A DNA stretch of 64,000 nucleotides from Cherax quadricarinatus (GCF_038502225.1 NC_091353.1:1769312-1833311); one strand, 5' to 3'; positions 1 through 10,186 are shown, numbered from the stretch's first letter. The notes: a model not told the origin generated them from the sequence alone. Numbers and translations are program-made.

Positions 1-1260
1 TACAGTCAGCGCAGTTCTATAAGTACAGTCAGCGCAGTTCTACAAGTACAGTCAGCGCAGTTCTACAAGTACAGTCAGCGCAGTTCTATAAGTACAGTCA
101 GCGCAGTTCTACAAGTACAGTCAGCGCAGTTCTACAAGTACAGTCAGCGCAGTTCTACAAGTACAGTCAGCGCAGTTCTATAAGTACAGTCAGCGCAGTT
201 CTACAAGTACAGTCAGCGCAGTTCTACAAGCACAGTCAGCGCAGTTCTATAAGTACAGTCAGCGCAGTTCTACAAGTACAATCAGCGCAGTTCTACAAGT
301 ACAGTCAGCGCAGTTCTACAAGTACAGTCAGCGCAGTTCTAAAAGTACAGTCAGCGCAGTTCTACAAGTACAGTCAGCGCAGTTCTACAAGTACAGTCAG
401 CGCAGTTCTACAAGTACAGTCAGCGCAGTTCTACAAGTACAGTCAGCGCAGTTCTACAAGTACAGTCAGCGCAGTTCTACAAGTACAGTCAGCGCAGTTC
501 TACAAGTACAGTCAGCGCAGTTCTACAAGTACAGTCAGCGCAGTTCTACAAGTACAGTCAGCGCAGTTCTAAAAGTACAGTCAGCGCAGTTCTACAAGTA
601 CAGTCAGCGCAGTTCTACAAGTACAGTCAGCGCAGTTCTACAAGTACAGTCAGCGCAGTTCTACAAGTACAGTCAGCGCAGTTCTACAAGTACAGTCAGC
701 GCAGTTCTACAAGTACAGTCAGCGCAGTTCTACAAGTACAGTCAGCGCAGTTCTACAAGTACAGTCAGCGCAGTTCTACAAGTACAGTCAGCGCAGTTCT
801 ACAAGTACAGTCAGCGCAGTTCTACAAGTACAGTCAGCGCAGTTCTAAAAGTACAGTCAGCGCAGTTCTACAAGTACAGTCAGCGCAGTTCTACAAGTAC
901 AGTCAGCGCAGTTCTACAAGTACAGTCAGCGCAGTTCTACAAGTACAGTCAGCGCAGTTCTACAAGTACAGTCAGCGCAGTTCTACAAGTACAGTCAGCG
1001 CAGTTCTACAAGTACAGTCAGCGCAGTTCTACAAGTACAGTCAGCGCAGTTCTACAAGTACAGTCAGCGCAGTTCTATAAGTACAGTCAGCGCAGTTCTA
1101 CAAGTACAGTCAGCGCAGTTCTACAAGTACAGTCAGCGCAGTTCTACAAGTACAGTCAGCGCAGTTCTACAAGTACAGTCAGCGCAGTTCTACAAGTACA
1201 GTCAGCGCAGTTCTACAAGTACAGTCAGCGCAGTTCTACAAGTACAGTCAGCGCAGTTCT
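1..1260. repeat. 23-bp tandem array (about 55 copies), open at the left edge
   Basis: A 23-bp monomer containing tacagtcagcgcagttcta repeats head to tail from the first base of the window to 1260, so the array probably continues to the left. Copies are nearly identical. Variation is concentrated at one position near the end of the monomer (ctacaag, ctataag or ctaaaag). The ctaaaag variant occurs near 341, 571 and 847, which are whole-monomer spacings of 10 and 12 units. No indels were noticed. The low divergence suggests recent expansion or strong homogenisation. Confidence 0.97.
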
Positions 1261-1733
1261 TCCTCTCTAAGTAAAACTGACTCAGCTTCAGGACGATAAT
1301 AAGTCTTCAATAAAGGCTAAAAGTTTGTCGGTCTTTTTTGGCCGTTTCAAGACACAGTCTATTGAGCAAGAAAATATTCGCCAATAGCACTCTCAAGGCT
1401 TTTGCTTTAATTATCTCCTTGGAATTCATACAATAGACTTTCTCGTTTTTGCTACCGATATGAATTACTTAACATTTATTATCGATGTTACCCCGAGTTT
1501 CAACTCTTATCTAAAATTATTTTTCAGTGCGTAAAGTATTCATGGCGAATGAATTTTAGAGATTAATATTTTTTATTAATTTTCTTTGAGGTATGTAAAG
1601 TGCCCTAGAAAAGTGACAAAGATTTAGTTTCGTGTTTTTTTCTCTTCTGAGTCGTAATATGTGTTCTTGTCAATTATGACATGAATACATATGAATCATC
1701 GTGTATCACTTTCTTTCATGTGTCTTTTAAAAG
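1261..1733. other. AT-rich single-copy stretch
   Basis: Between the 23-bp array and the candidate exon I see only AT-rich sequence with short T runs. There is no open frame of note, no RNA gene and no recognisable element. Confidence 0.6.
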
Positions 1734-1809
1734 CTATGACAACCCTGAAGGATGCCAGGGCAGTGCAGAAGTTGGTAGCTGCCCCTCCTTCCTCCCTGGT
1801 GTACTGGAG
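1734..1809 (+). other. Possible isolated coding exon, unrecognised
   Basis: A pyrimidine-rich run ending in AG at 1733 looks like a splice acceptor, and GTATGT at 1810-1815 looks like a splice donor. The 76 bases between are more GC-rich than their surroundings and read as an open frame of about 25 residues beginning MTTLKDARAVQKLVAAPPSS and ending SLVYWR. The frame is complete on neither side, as expected for an internal exon. I do not recognise the protein. The neighbouring 37-bp array would then lie in the following intron. A chance open frame next to pyrimidine-rich DNA is the main alternative, because no other exon of such a gene is visible in the window. Confidence 0.25.
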
Positions 1810-1839
1810 GTATGTATCAGCCGGTGAGGATGTTTATGT

Positions 1840-2586
1840 CTGGGACCACACCACCTGCTTGTCTTCTCTCCAGGTTTGGGGACCACACCACCTGCTTGTC
1901 TTCTCTCCAGGTTTGGGGACCACACCACCTGCTTGTCTTCTCTCCAGGTTTGGGGACCACACCACCTGCTTGTCTTCTCTCCAGGTTTGGGGACCACACC
2001 ACCTGCTTGTCTTCTCTCCAGGTTTGGGGACCACACCACCTGCTTGTCTTCTCTCCAGGTTTGGGGACCACACCAACTGTTTGTCTTCTCTCCAGGTTTG
2101 GGGACCACACCACCTGCTTGTCTTCTCTCCAGGTTTGGGGACCACACCACCTGCTTGTCTTCTCTCCAGGTTTGGGGACCACACCACCTGCTTGTCTTCT
2201 CTCCAGGTTTGGGGACCACACCACCTGCTTGTCTTCTCTCCAGGTTTGGGGACCACACCACATACTTGTCTTCTCTCCAGGTTTGGGGACCACACCACCT
2301 GCTTGTCTTCTCTCCAGGTTTGGGGACCACACCACCTGCTTGTCTTCTCTCCAGGTTTGGGGACCACACCACCTACTTGTCTTCTCTCCAGGTTTGGGGA
2401 CCACACCACCTACTTGTCTTCTCTCCAGGTTTGGGGACCACACCACCTGCTTGTCTTCTCTCCAGGTTTGGGGACCACACCACCTGCTTGTCTTCTCTCC
2501 AGGTTTGGGGACCACACCACCTACTTGTCTTCTCTCCAGGTTTGGGGACCACACCACCTACTTGTCTTCTCTCCAGGTTTGGGGCC
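1840..2586. repeat. 37-bp minisatellite (about 20 copies)
   Basis: The 37-bp monomer has the core cttgtcttctctccaggtt followed by tggggaccacacc. Because 37 is one more than a multiple of three, the array is open in all three forward frames and gives long repetitive ORFs on both strands (for example 1691-2626 plus and 1817-2557 minus). These are not genes. Each monomer carries a pyrimidine tract followed by CAG/GT, which resembles a splice acceptor fused to a donor. Confidence 0.96.
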
Positions 2587-2589
2587 ATT

Positions 2590-3067
2590 TAGTTCAGTAA
2601 CAAAATGCAAAAATTCTTTTACCTAATGGATCTTCTACTGATCGGAACATTATTGAGACATCTTTAATCAATACTAAGAATGGATCAGTCTCAAACCAAA
2701 ATCTTCGTCTCTATCGCCTAGATATTAATGTGTCTGAAATTAATGATCACAGCTTCCACCCAAAAATGTTATTCCACTTGTGGTGACTGCACCAGGTGGC
2801 ATGTGATGTACTGCCTCACGATGACTTAACGCCCCACCTTTAACTAATACATTTTCACTTGGATTTTCGTTATTCTTTCTGGTCTTTCCTTGTAATAAGA
2901 GTCGCGTGTCTATAATAGTATACATGACCCTTGCACTACTTAGTGTGATTCCCTCTTATTTTTTTTTATTGTTGGTGTCCAAAAGAAAATATGTGTTGGG
3001 GTTATATATAACGATTGGCTTCTCTCCTCTCACTTAATATATTTCGTATTTCGACTACGATTCGAGG
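2590..3067. other. Single-copy stretch without recognised content
   Basis: This stretch is AT-rich and has only a short minus-strand frame (2740-2925) with no recognisable domain. I see no gene or element here. Confidence 0.55.
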
Positions 3068-3069
3068 AT

Positions 3070-3372
3070 CGCCCGTGGCCTGGAAGGCAAAGCTGTCGCT
3101 TCATATGCTGAAGGTCCGTGGTTCGATTCCTGGCAAGGGTGGAAACTATGGGCATGTTTCCTTATACTTGTTGTCCATGTTCATTCATCGGTAAAATGGG
3201 TACCTGGTTGTTAGTCGACTGGTGTGGGTCGCATCCCGCGACAAAATTGACCTTATTTGCCCGAAATGCTCAGCATAACAAGTGGCTTTCTATATAGTAG
3301 TATGTCATTGATGTCAGTTATGGTCTGTATACCTTGTACATGTACTTGTAGAAGTAAAGATTTATTATTACT
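3070..3372 (+). mobile_element. tRNA-derived SINE, copy 1
   Basis: The head is tRNA-like. A Pol III box A-like tggcctggaagg lies at 3076-3087 and a near-perfect box B ggttcgattcc at 3120-3130. The body contains the landmarks gggtacctggttgttagtcg and ttgcccgaaatgctcagcat. The tail is AT-rich (aagatttattatt). Related copies lie inverted at 9918-10186 and 13732-14024, which shows a dispersed family. It does not encode protein and would depend on LINE machinery for movement. The missing tRNA fold in the head argues against a functional tRNA gene. Confidence 0.82.
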
Positions 3373-4110
3373 ATATACTACTGTTTACTATATACAGCTG
3401 TTTTCATTATCGATATATCCTTTAATTCCCGAGAGACTGTTACAGTGCGTCGCCGCCCTCACTGCCATCTAGCGGGCCGCTGTAAAAACGCCAGATTTCT
3501 TCGGGTCTGATTTCTTTAGTTTCTACTCCTGGTGGTATTAACCTTACCTGGTTTGGTTAGGAGTCTGGGTAATCACTTCACCTCCACTCTTCTAATCAGG
3601 TAAATCCATCTACCAGGAATATTGTTTAAAGTTTCCTTTAACCTGGTTACCAGTAATAACACTGGAGTACAGTTACCACACATTGGCTTCCTTCAGTGTT
3701 ACACTAATAACCATTATCAGTCTTGCTGCTGTAGTGGTTATCAACAGCAGGCGCTCGATATTTTGGGTACGAGATCCAAGGCGACGAGACTTTGTGGGTC
3801 ATATCGATCCTCATTTCTCCCTTGCGATCTGAAGTGAGATACTGCGAATCGGGAATATCAAGAGCTTCTCCATCTACTTAAGATCAGATTACCACCGCCT
3901 ACCAAAAATAAAGAACATTTTATTTTCGTTACGTCTTAAGAAGACATCTTGAATTAAGAAAATTTTCTTGTTTCAAGATCTCGCTTGAATTATAGGCGGC
4001 CATTTTTTATATTTAATTAAATACTTTTTAGTTTTTTCATTATTATTTTTTCCTATAAAAATTATTTTTTTCCATACTTATCATCAGGAGGAAGACGTTC
4101 CCCTGACAAA
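3373..4110. other. Single-copy stretch
   Basis: I see no element or convincing gene. A plus-strand frame at 3622-3837 has no recognisable motif and sits in ordinary intergenic-looking DNA. AT content rises toward 4000-4080. Confidence 0.55.
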
Positions 4111-4230
4111 TATTATAATCATGGGGGAGCGCTAAACCCATAGGATTATACAGCGCCTGTGGAGGGATGGAAGGCATTCAGGGAACTGGAGCACAAATCC
4201 AGTTCCCTAGATCAAGAGCCCCTCACCAGA
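4111..4230 (+). mobile_element. Short dispersed repeat (gcgctaaaccc family), copy A
   Basis: The block from attataatcatgggggagc through ggattatacagcgcc to gagcccctcacca recurs in the opposite orientation at 4820-4997 and, as a fragment, at 4604-4654. Three copies within 900 bp and a TAA-rich end suggest a SINE-like or other short non-autonomous element. No Pol III boxes or coding sequence are evident. I recall this as a common decapod repeat, which is unverified. Confidence 0.7.
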
Positions 4231-4603
4231 TATTCATCTTAGTATGATTTAGTAAACTATTATACACTTTTCTTTGGCTGACAAAGTATAAGGTCGGAAC
4301 CATATTCGTTTTAATTCTACTGTGAGAATGTTACGTCTCAAAATATCCGACTGTAGAGCCGCTACACAATGTTCTTAAGCATTTTTTTTTTACGTAAATC
4401 TTATTTGCCTAAAGAAATAATCGAAAATAATACAATAAATGAAGAAAATATTGAGAAATTACAAAAATCTTCCTACATAAAAATTTCATTTCTGGTAATC
4501 TTACAAAATTCTTGTATCTAGACCTCTTGGCTGAATTTGCAAATTTTCTGAGTCCAGTCATGGTGGAAGATCTTCGTAAAGCCAACAGAAATTTTTAGGC
4601 TCA

Positions 4604-4654
4604 ATCGCTGTATAACCCTTGTGGTTTAGAGCTTCTTTTTGATTATAATAATAG
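4604..4654 (-). mobile_element. gcgctaaaccc-family repeat, fragment
   Basis: This is a short, diverged copy of the 4111-4230 repeat in reverse orientation. It is recognised by ctgtataaccc, gtttagagctt and gattataataa in the same order as in copy B. Confidence 0.55.
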
Positions 4655-4791
4655 TTAGGACCAATCAATGGCCCAGAACCCTATCGGGTCGGCTGGAGTT
4701 CGCTCTAAAACCTTGTACAAGTGTTAATTAAGTTAGATAATCATTTTCACACACAGGACCACGAAGCCTAACATAATTTTGGAACTTTTCG

Positions 4792-4792
<1 letters not shown>

Positions 4793-4819
<27 letters not shown>
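4793..4819. repeat. Poly(A) tract
   Basis: A run of about 27 A residues directly abuts the reverse-oriented repeat at 4820. In the orientation of that repeat this is a T run at the far end, so it may be an independent microsatellite rather than a tail. Confidence 0.9.
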
Positions 4820-4823
<4 letters not shown>

Positions 4824-4997
4824 CTCAAGGAAGGTTCCTTGATGTTGGTGAGGGGCTCTTGATTTAGGGAATTGGATCTGTGCTCCAGTTCCCCGAATTA
4901 AGCCTGAATGCCTTCCACATCCCCCCCCCCTCCCAGGCGCTGTATAATCCTCCGGGTTTAGCGCTTCCCCCTTGATTATAATAATAATAATAATCGA
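4820..4997 (-). mobile_element. gcgctaaaccc-family repeat, copy B
   Basis: This inverted copy of the 4111-4230 repeat includes ggtgaggggctcttgattt, ctgtgctccagttccc, the C-rich block, ggcgctgtataatcc and gtttagcgcttcccc. It ends in a (TAA)n run at 4977-4995, which marks the element end and is the likely tail. Confidence 0.72.
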
Positions 4998-5054
4998 AAA
5001 AAATCACATTATACAACTAAATATGAACTCAGGTGTTGACTTAAGATAAAAACG

Positions 5055-5325
5055 TAAGTAAAACATTTTAAGAATTTTGAGTTAAGTGAACCAGAAACGG
5101 AAAAAAAAAACTTTCTGGCTTCAGGAATCTTTCATGGAATTTTTTAGTAAAACTTTTTAAGAATTTTGAGTTAAGTGAACCAGAAACGACAAAAAAAACT
5201 TTCTGGCTTCAGGAATCTTTCATGGAATTTTTTAGTAAAACTTTTTAAGAATTTTGAGTTAAGTGAACCAGAAACGACAAAAAAAAACTTTCTGGCTTCA
5301 GAAATCTTTCATGGAATTTTTTTTT
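5055..5325. repeat. 88/89-bp tandem triplication
   Basis: Three consecutive copies begin with agaattttgagttaagtg at about 5070, 5160 and 5248 (spacing 89 and 88). They share ctttctggcttcaggaatc and differ mainly in the length of an internal A run. This is a young local tandem duplication in AT-rich DNA with no coding potential. Confidence 0.93.
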
Positions 5326-5654
5326 ATTATTTTTTTTAATAAATAGCGTTGGATAATAAAAGTATTATATGTAAGTGTTTATTCTGTATAAATACCTGCA
5401 TGTGTTTTAACATTAAAAATATTTTTTAAAATCGAAATGACCTGGAATTTGAAAGAAAATTTGTAAATAACCTAATTATATATTTTTACAGTACAGAAAG
5501 TTGAAAGTTTATTGTTGGTGGAAAAGTATGGACGTACAGTCAAAATTTTTCTCAATATATCAGAGAATCCCACGTTAAATAAACTAAATATTACGATGGT
5601 ATTAAGTACAGAATTTGTTCATAATAAAAGAATTTAGGCAAATAAAAAAAGGCA
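5326..5654. other. AT-rich stretch
   Basis: I see nothing but AT-rich low-complexity DNA here. Confidence 0.6.
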
Positions 5655-5780
5655 CAATACCGTCTGCTGGCCTATATATACTCCCTCCTTTTCTCCTTTT
5701 CGGTATAGTGACTTTGTAAATGGTCCAAGTTGGACCGAAACGTCGTCTGAAGCTCCTCTCGTCTATATGCGGGTTGTGTA
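5655..5780 (+). mobile_element. Penelope-like element terminus (fragment)
   Basis: The segment contains ggtccaagttggaccgaaac followed by gtcgtc and, further on, tatgcgggttgtgt. The same ordered motifs terminate the PLE copies at 20.9 and 23.4 kb and appear inverted at 21.45 and 50.8 kb. The GGTCC/GGACC hairpin followed by GAAAC resembles stem II and core of PLE hammerhead ribozymes, but the preceding CUGAUGA strand is not present. Only the end of the element remains. Confidence 0.65.
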
Positions 5781-6109
5781 TCGGCAAATACTCATAAAAT
5801 TACAAAAAATATATATTTAAAACAATTGCAATTACAAATTGTAGGGAATCTAGTATATAAGCTAATTATATAAATTAATAAAGGGAATTTGTTAGAGAAT
5901 AATAATACTTGTAGCTGGTAGAAAGGTAAGAATCAGCTCCTGGTGTGTCAAGACTGAGTAATCTTGCACGTCTAACACATCCATTTAAGAAGATGGATTC
6001 TCACACGTGTGGAGCATAAAATTTAGGTCTGTTTAAAATCCTGGATGATTGGGCAGTGGTACAAAACTATATTTTACCTCATGTTGTCTGAAAGCATAAC
6101 TGTTTATAT
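5781..6109. other. Single-copy stretch
   Basis: AT-rich sequence with no recognisable gene or element. Confidence 0.5.
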
Positions 6110-6460
6110 TATGCTAGGTAAGACACAACTGCAACAGTTAGGTATCTTTATTTCGAAACGTTTCGCCTACACAGAAGGCTACAGTCGAGTACAGAAAACT
6201 TGGTAGAAGTGATGTAAAAACGATGTCATCACTGACCTCTCAATGATTACATTCCTACTTCTACTAGTTACCTACATCTTATCTCCTGACAGTATATAAA
6301 GCTCCAGATTGTCCCCTCAACTTCACATTGTTCCAGACTATGGAACAATACTCTTCTCCAGGCTGAGGGACTGACCATCTCAAACTACGTTTTCAAGGGT
6401 GATGGACTGATTACATCGTCTTCACATCTCTACTGCTTCTACCAGCTTTTCTGCACTCGA
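6110..6460 (-). mobile_element. PLE-terminus-like repeat, second family
   Basis: On the minus strand an AGCC/GGC hairpin is followed by GAAACG (plus-strand gaaacgtttcgcctacac at 6157-6174) and then by an AATAAAGATACC-type stretch. This arrangement recurs, more eroded, at 40.84-41.02 and 47.79-47.98 kb, with the shared companion phrases gagggactga and ggtatctttatt. I interpret these as decayed PLE terminal repeats. The 24-bp array begins directly at its right end. Confidence 0.5.
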
Positions 6461-6461
6461 C

Positions 6462-6786
6462 TGTATGTTGCAGGGACGAGAGCACCGTATGTTGCAGGGA
6501 CGAGAGCACCGTACGTTGCAGGGACGAGAGCACCGTACGTTGCAGGGACGAGAGCACCGTACGTTGCAGGGACGAGAGCACCGTACGTTGCAGGGACGAG
6601 AACACCGTACGTTGCAGGGACGAGAGCACCGTACGTTGCAGGGACGAGAACACCGTACGTTGCAGGGACGAGAACACCGTACGTTGCAGGGACGAGAGCA
6701 CCGTACGTTGCAGGGACGAGAACACCGTACGTTGCAGGGACGAGAACACCGTACGTTGCAGGGACGAGAACACTGTACGTTGCCAT
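6462..6786. repeat. 24-bp minisatellite (about 13.5 copies)
   Basis: The monomer joins tacgttgcagggacga to gagcaccg. Copies differ mainly by gagagcacc versus gagaacacc, and no indels are visible. Because 24 is a multiple of three, both strands stay open (6465-6908 plus, 6411-6791 minus). The predicted peptides are 8-residue repeats and are not credible proteins. Confidence 0.96.
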
Positions 6787-6971
6787 GTCACAGCTTGTCC
6801 TCGGGAAGTATTAAGGCTTCACTAAACTCGTGGAACACAAAACACAACAAAAACTTGAGTCCTCTAGTATATATCGGTTTAAATTTTTTGCTGATCATGT
6901 CTGTGTAAAATTCTCTATAATACTTTTAATGTAGGTAATTATAACAATGGTTATAAATGACCATAATTTTT

Positions 6972-7108
6972 AAAGGGGTGAACCGGTAAGCCAGCGGAAG
7001 GCCTCGGTCAGATGACCAAAAGCTCCAAAGGCGGGTCATCATCTGACTAAGACCCGCGTCAGGAAACATTTGTCCTGTTTCCTGACGAACCTTACCTAAC
7101 CTAACCTG
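6972..7108 (+). repeat. Dispersed repeat with inverted segments, ending in ACCTAACCTAACCT
   Basis: The segment has a GC-rich body unlike its AT-rich surroundings. It includes gaccggg-like and ggcgggtcatcatctgac blocks, plus gtcaggaaac and gtttcctgac, which can pair with each other. It resembles a common decapod repeat that I remember, but there is no second copy in this window to confirm it. The terminal run has two to three CCTAA-like units. Confidence 0.4.
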
Positions 7109-7366
7109 TAGGTAATTTATTTAGTATTTTTAAGAGGGTCAAATTTAATAAAATTTAATAAAAAATAACAAATTTGATAAGTATAACACCAAAACTCAGT
7201 AAAAAAAAATGGATACACAAATTCTTAAAATTTTGAAGCCATTTAGAAGCGTCATTTTGCAGTTATTACACCGAAAACAATAAATTTAGTAAGATGTGCA
7301 AATAAAAATTTACAAAGCCAGAGTGAAAGCCGAACATTCTTGTAATAAAGATCATCAACACTGTCA
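7109..7366. other. AT-rich stretch
   Basis: Contains an AAATTTAATAA duplication near 7140 and no gene. Confidence 0.5.
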
Positions 7367-7583
7367 AACCATACCACGGGGGGGAATAGAACTCGCGGTC
7401 AGAGTCTCAAAACTCCAGACCGTCGCGTTGTCACAGTGGTGCCTATGCTAACATTCCTATGGTGTAGAAATATACCTAGTTGGATGAATCTTATTGTGGC
7501 TAGCTGGTCCAGTGGCTAACGCGACGGTCTGGAGTTTTGAGACTCTCTGGCCGCGGGTTCTATCTCTACCCGTGGTATGATTT
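7367..7583. mobile_element. Fold-back tRNA-derived SINE, copy 1 (diverged)
   Basis: Two inverted arms (about 7367-7430 and 7517-7583) each carry a tRNA-like module with box A-like gtccagtggctaac and a degenerate box B gggttctatctc. The spacer contains the family landmark ctatggtgtagaaatatacc. The arms are less alike here than in the 10.9-kb copy, so this copy is older. Both arms and spacer match the other copies in order, which shows that the palindromic unit moves as one element. Confidence 0.8.
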
Positions 7584-8964
7584 GTGAACTGGGACAGGAA
7601 ACAGGCTAGCAAAGCGACAAACTTTCTTTTGGAAAAATCCAGCTGTCGATCCACATCTCAATGGAGTTACCAGCTCAGTGACAATGCTCTCTTCAAAATG
7701 CATGCTACCTTGTGATCAACAATGAGGACTTCAGAGGCTCTCCCGATGTCCTGTGGACACATTCTTTTCCCAGGCCCCTGTAGTAAGACAATCTGCTGTT
7801 TTTTCCCTAGTATTATTTGGCCAACAGTATTCTGGGAAATACAGGATATTTGCGCTATGGGTCAAGTGCAGACGGATGCCCAACTTAATGGCAAATAACA
7901 GTTAAGATTGCTGTGTGACTACCCTTTGAATATTAGACCAGAAGCTTGTAGTTCCTTACACTCGTGAATATTAGTTAGGGAAGCCTCCAAAGACTTCAGG
8001 ACCCCTAAGGTGTTGTGGGAGTTACTAATAATATTTAACATCTTGAAAGAATCACTCCTTCAGTGGACGTGGAAGCCATTTGAAATCTAGGTAGCCTGGG
8101 TAGAATCAAGGGATTTCTAGCTAGTACAGACTCCACAAACCAAGTAAGTCCGTTCTGCCTTTTTGCTCGTTCCTAAGTGGTTATGGTGTTACAGCAAGGT
8201 ATGTAGGTCAAAGAGTTTATACCTTTGTATGTAACACCAATGTGGGGTGACTCCAGGGTCACTAGGAATGATAGTAGGTGAACGACTCAGAGGCCCACCT
8301 TTTGAGGGTCGTCAGTGATGACTCCTGTGGTTTCTTTGTGACCACAGTTTTGGAGTATGATAGTTTTCCCTCCTGCTCTGTCTCCTGTTTCTCTCAGAGG
8401 TTTTCTTTCCGTCACCAGTTTTGCTTACTAAAGTTTGTTGTGGGGCACCGAGTTGACAATGTGATATTATTTTCATTGTAGTAATTAATATGTACACTTG
8501 TCAAATGTTTTCCTTATTTCTGGAGACTTGCTAATGGTTATCATTTTATGAAAAGTCGCTTATATTTTGCATGTTATTGCAACATTGTTCGTATCTAATG
8601 TAAGCAAACACCAATGTTGTTTAAAGACATGAAGAATTTCTCAATTATTTTTTTTGCTCTGATGTAAACCAGGTAACTCTCACGTAGTTATGTGGAAATA
8701 TGTTGTACAGAGATAACTCACTGATCAGTGTATTAAGTTTGTATTGTGTATAGATAAAGTGTATCAGGACTGGTGTTTGCCACCACTATGTTGTCATGGC
8801 GCATTTTCCTAGTTTTGGGTTTCTGTAAGAGTACAGCTATAAATCGTGACTGTGTACTCGTTTGGCGTTAAACTTGATCACTTTGGAATAAACGAGTTTC
8901 ACATGTCTGCAGCAGTGTTCAATGTTATGATAATGTTTTGTGATGAATTGTGGTTTTGTTATAT
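7584..8964. other. Single-copy stretch, no recognised gene
   Basis: About 1.4 kb without tandem repeats or recognisable transposon domains. Small frames at 8278-8481 plus and 8312-8497 minus overlap on opposite strands and show no motif. I cannot exclude regulatory or intronic DNA. Confidence 0.55.
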
Positions 8965-9094
8965 AAGAAGAGAGTAGAATTAGACACATGTGCAACTCTT
9001 GGGTATCTTTATTGAGGAAAACCCAAGAGTTGCACATGTGTCTAATTCAACAACATGTCGGTTCTCTGAACCATTCATCTACAAGAAGAGAGTA
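8965..9094. mobile_element. Small insertion with hairpin, flanked by a 12-bp target duplication
   Basis: The 12-bp direct repeat aagaagagagta at 8965-8976 and 9083-9094 brackets a 106-bp insert. The first 72 bases of the insert are a perfect inverted repeat with 28-bp arms (8977-9004 and 9021-9048) and a 16-bp loop. The arm contains gacacatgtgcaac. The rest carries catgtcggttctctgaacc, whose companion phrase ctctgaaccattcatct recurs near 40.66 kb. Twelve-base duplications of variable length fit LINE or PLE-type insertion. No protein is encoded. Confidence 0.85.
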
Positions 9095-9671
9095 CCAAGA
9101 GAAGTAAGGAAAGAATAAGTCCTTGTTATAATGACGCAGTTATCTTATTTTGCTGTTGTTAATTCCTGTGACACCTGTTGTCTGGTGGGGAAGCAATGTT
9201 GCACAGGTTATTGCATTAATAAAATAGTATATATGAAGAGCAAATTTAAATTGCTGCAACAAAAATGAGACATCTGTTAAGAGAAGGATGTCACCAGAGA
9301 ATACTACAAGGTCAGCTTATCGCTCCCCCTCTAGTATCTAACCTTCTTCTGGTGTTCTATGAATATAAAATCATCCAAATAAAAACTGAGATTTTTAATA
9401 ACAAAGGTGTCTAGATGTCAATCTTTACAGTTAATGTAACTTGAATTATTAGAGAATGATCTACAACAATCCTGGAGTATAATTTATTATACTTATGTAT
9501 CATACTTATTCTGTTTTGTGTATGTATAGTGCTATGGGTACTTTGGATAATACACAGTATACTATAATACTCTTATAAACATGTACCTATGGTACGTTAC
9601 TGCGTATGATGTATACTCGTAAGTACAGGAATATATAAGTGTGTAAGTGTGTTTGTGAGTGCTCGGTGTGT
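9095..9671. other. Single-copy stretch
   Basis: AT-rich DNA with no recognised content. Confidence 0.5.
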
Positions 9672-9851
9672 ACTTGGTATGTGCTTAGTAATGCTTGGTA
9701 TGTGCTAATTAATGTTTGGTATGTGCTTAGTAATGCTTGGTATGTGCTAATTAATGCTTGGTATGTGCTTAGTAATGCTTGGTATGTGCTAATTAATGCT
9801 TGGTATGTGCTTAGTAATGCCTGGTATATGCTTAATAATGTTTGGTATGTT
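9672..9851. repeat. 21-bp minisatellite in alternating 42-bp dimers
   Basis: About 8.5 copies of a 21-bp unit (tggtatgtgct plus a variable half) alternate strictly between cttagtaatg and ctaattaatg. The higher-order unit is therefore 42 bp. Both strands are open only because 21 is a multiple of three. Confidence 0.93.
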
Positions 9852-9917
9852 CTTGGACTCACTCGACTTACCTTTGATATACCTTTGAAGAGTTCCGAGA
9901 GTTTCTCTACTCTCTGA

Positions 9918-10186
9918 GTATATAGACCATAGTTGACATCAATAACATACTACTATACAGAAAATCCCTTGTTATGCTGAGCATTTCCCGCAAATTAGGT
10001 CAGTGTTGTCCCAGGATGCGACCCACATCAGTCACCTAACACCCAGGCACCCATTTTGAACTGATGGGTGAACATGGACAGCAGGTGTAAAGAAACACGC
10101 CCAATATTTCTACCCTCACTGGGAATCGAACCCAGACCCTAGCCGCGTGAAGCGAGAGCTTCAGCCACCAGGCCACGGGGCACCGT
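9918..10186 (-). mobile_element. tRNA-derived SINE, copy 2 (truncated at the tail)
   Basis: This is a reverse-oriented relative of the 3.07-kb SINE. The box B complement gggaatcgaaccc lies near 10120 and the head complement caccaggccacggggc near 10170. Body landmarks are tgagcatttcccgcaaatta and aggatgcgaccc. The tail is lost at the 9918 side. Confidence 0.82.

Noticed and set aside
1..1260. CRISPR-like repeat array
   Set aside because: Repeats are directly contiguous with no unique spacers, and the genome is eukaryotic. The same holds for every other array here.
3070..3145. tRNA gene at the SINE head
   Set aside because: A good box B and partial box A are present, but there is no credible acceptor stem, and the copy continues into a SINE body shared with two other loci.
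3622..3837. 71-codon frame as a small gene
   Set aside because: No motif, no supporting signals, and a length expected by chance.
7090..7108. Interstitial telomere tract (cctaacctaacct)
   Set aside because: Only two to three units are present, at the end of a dispersed repeat. This is too short to claim telomere origin.
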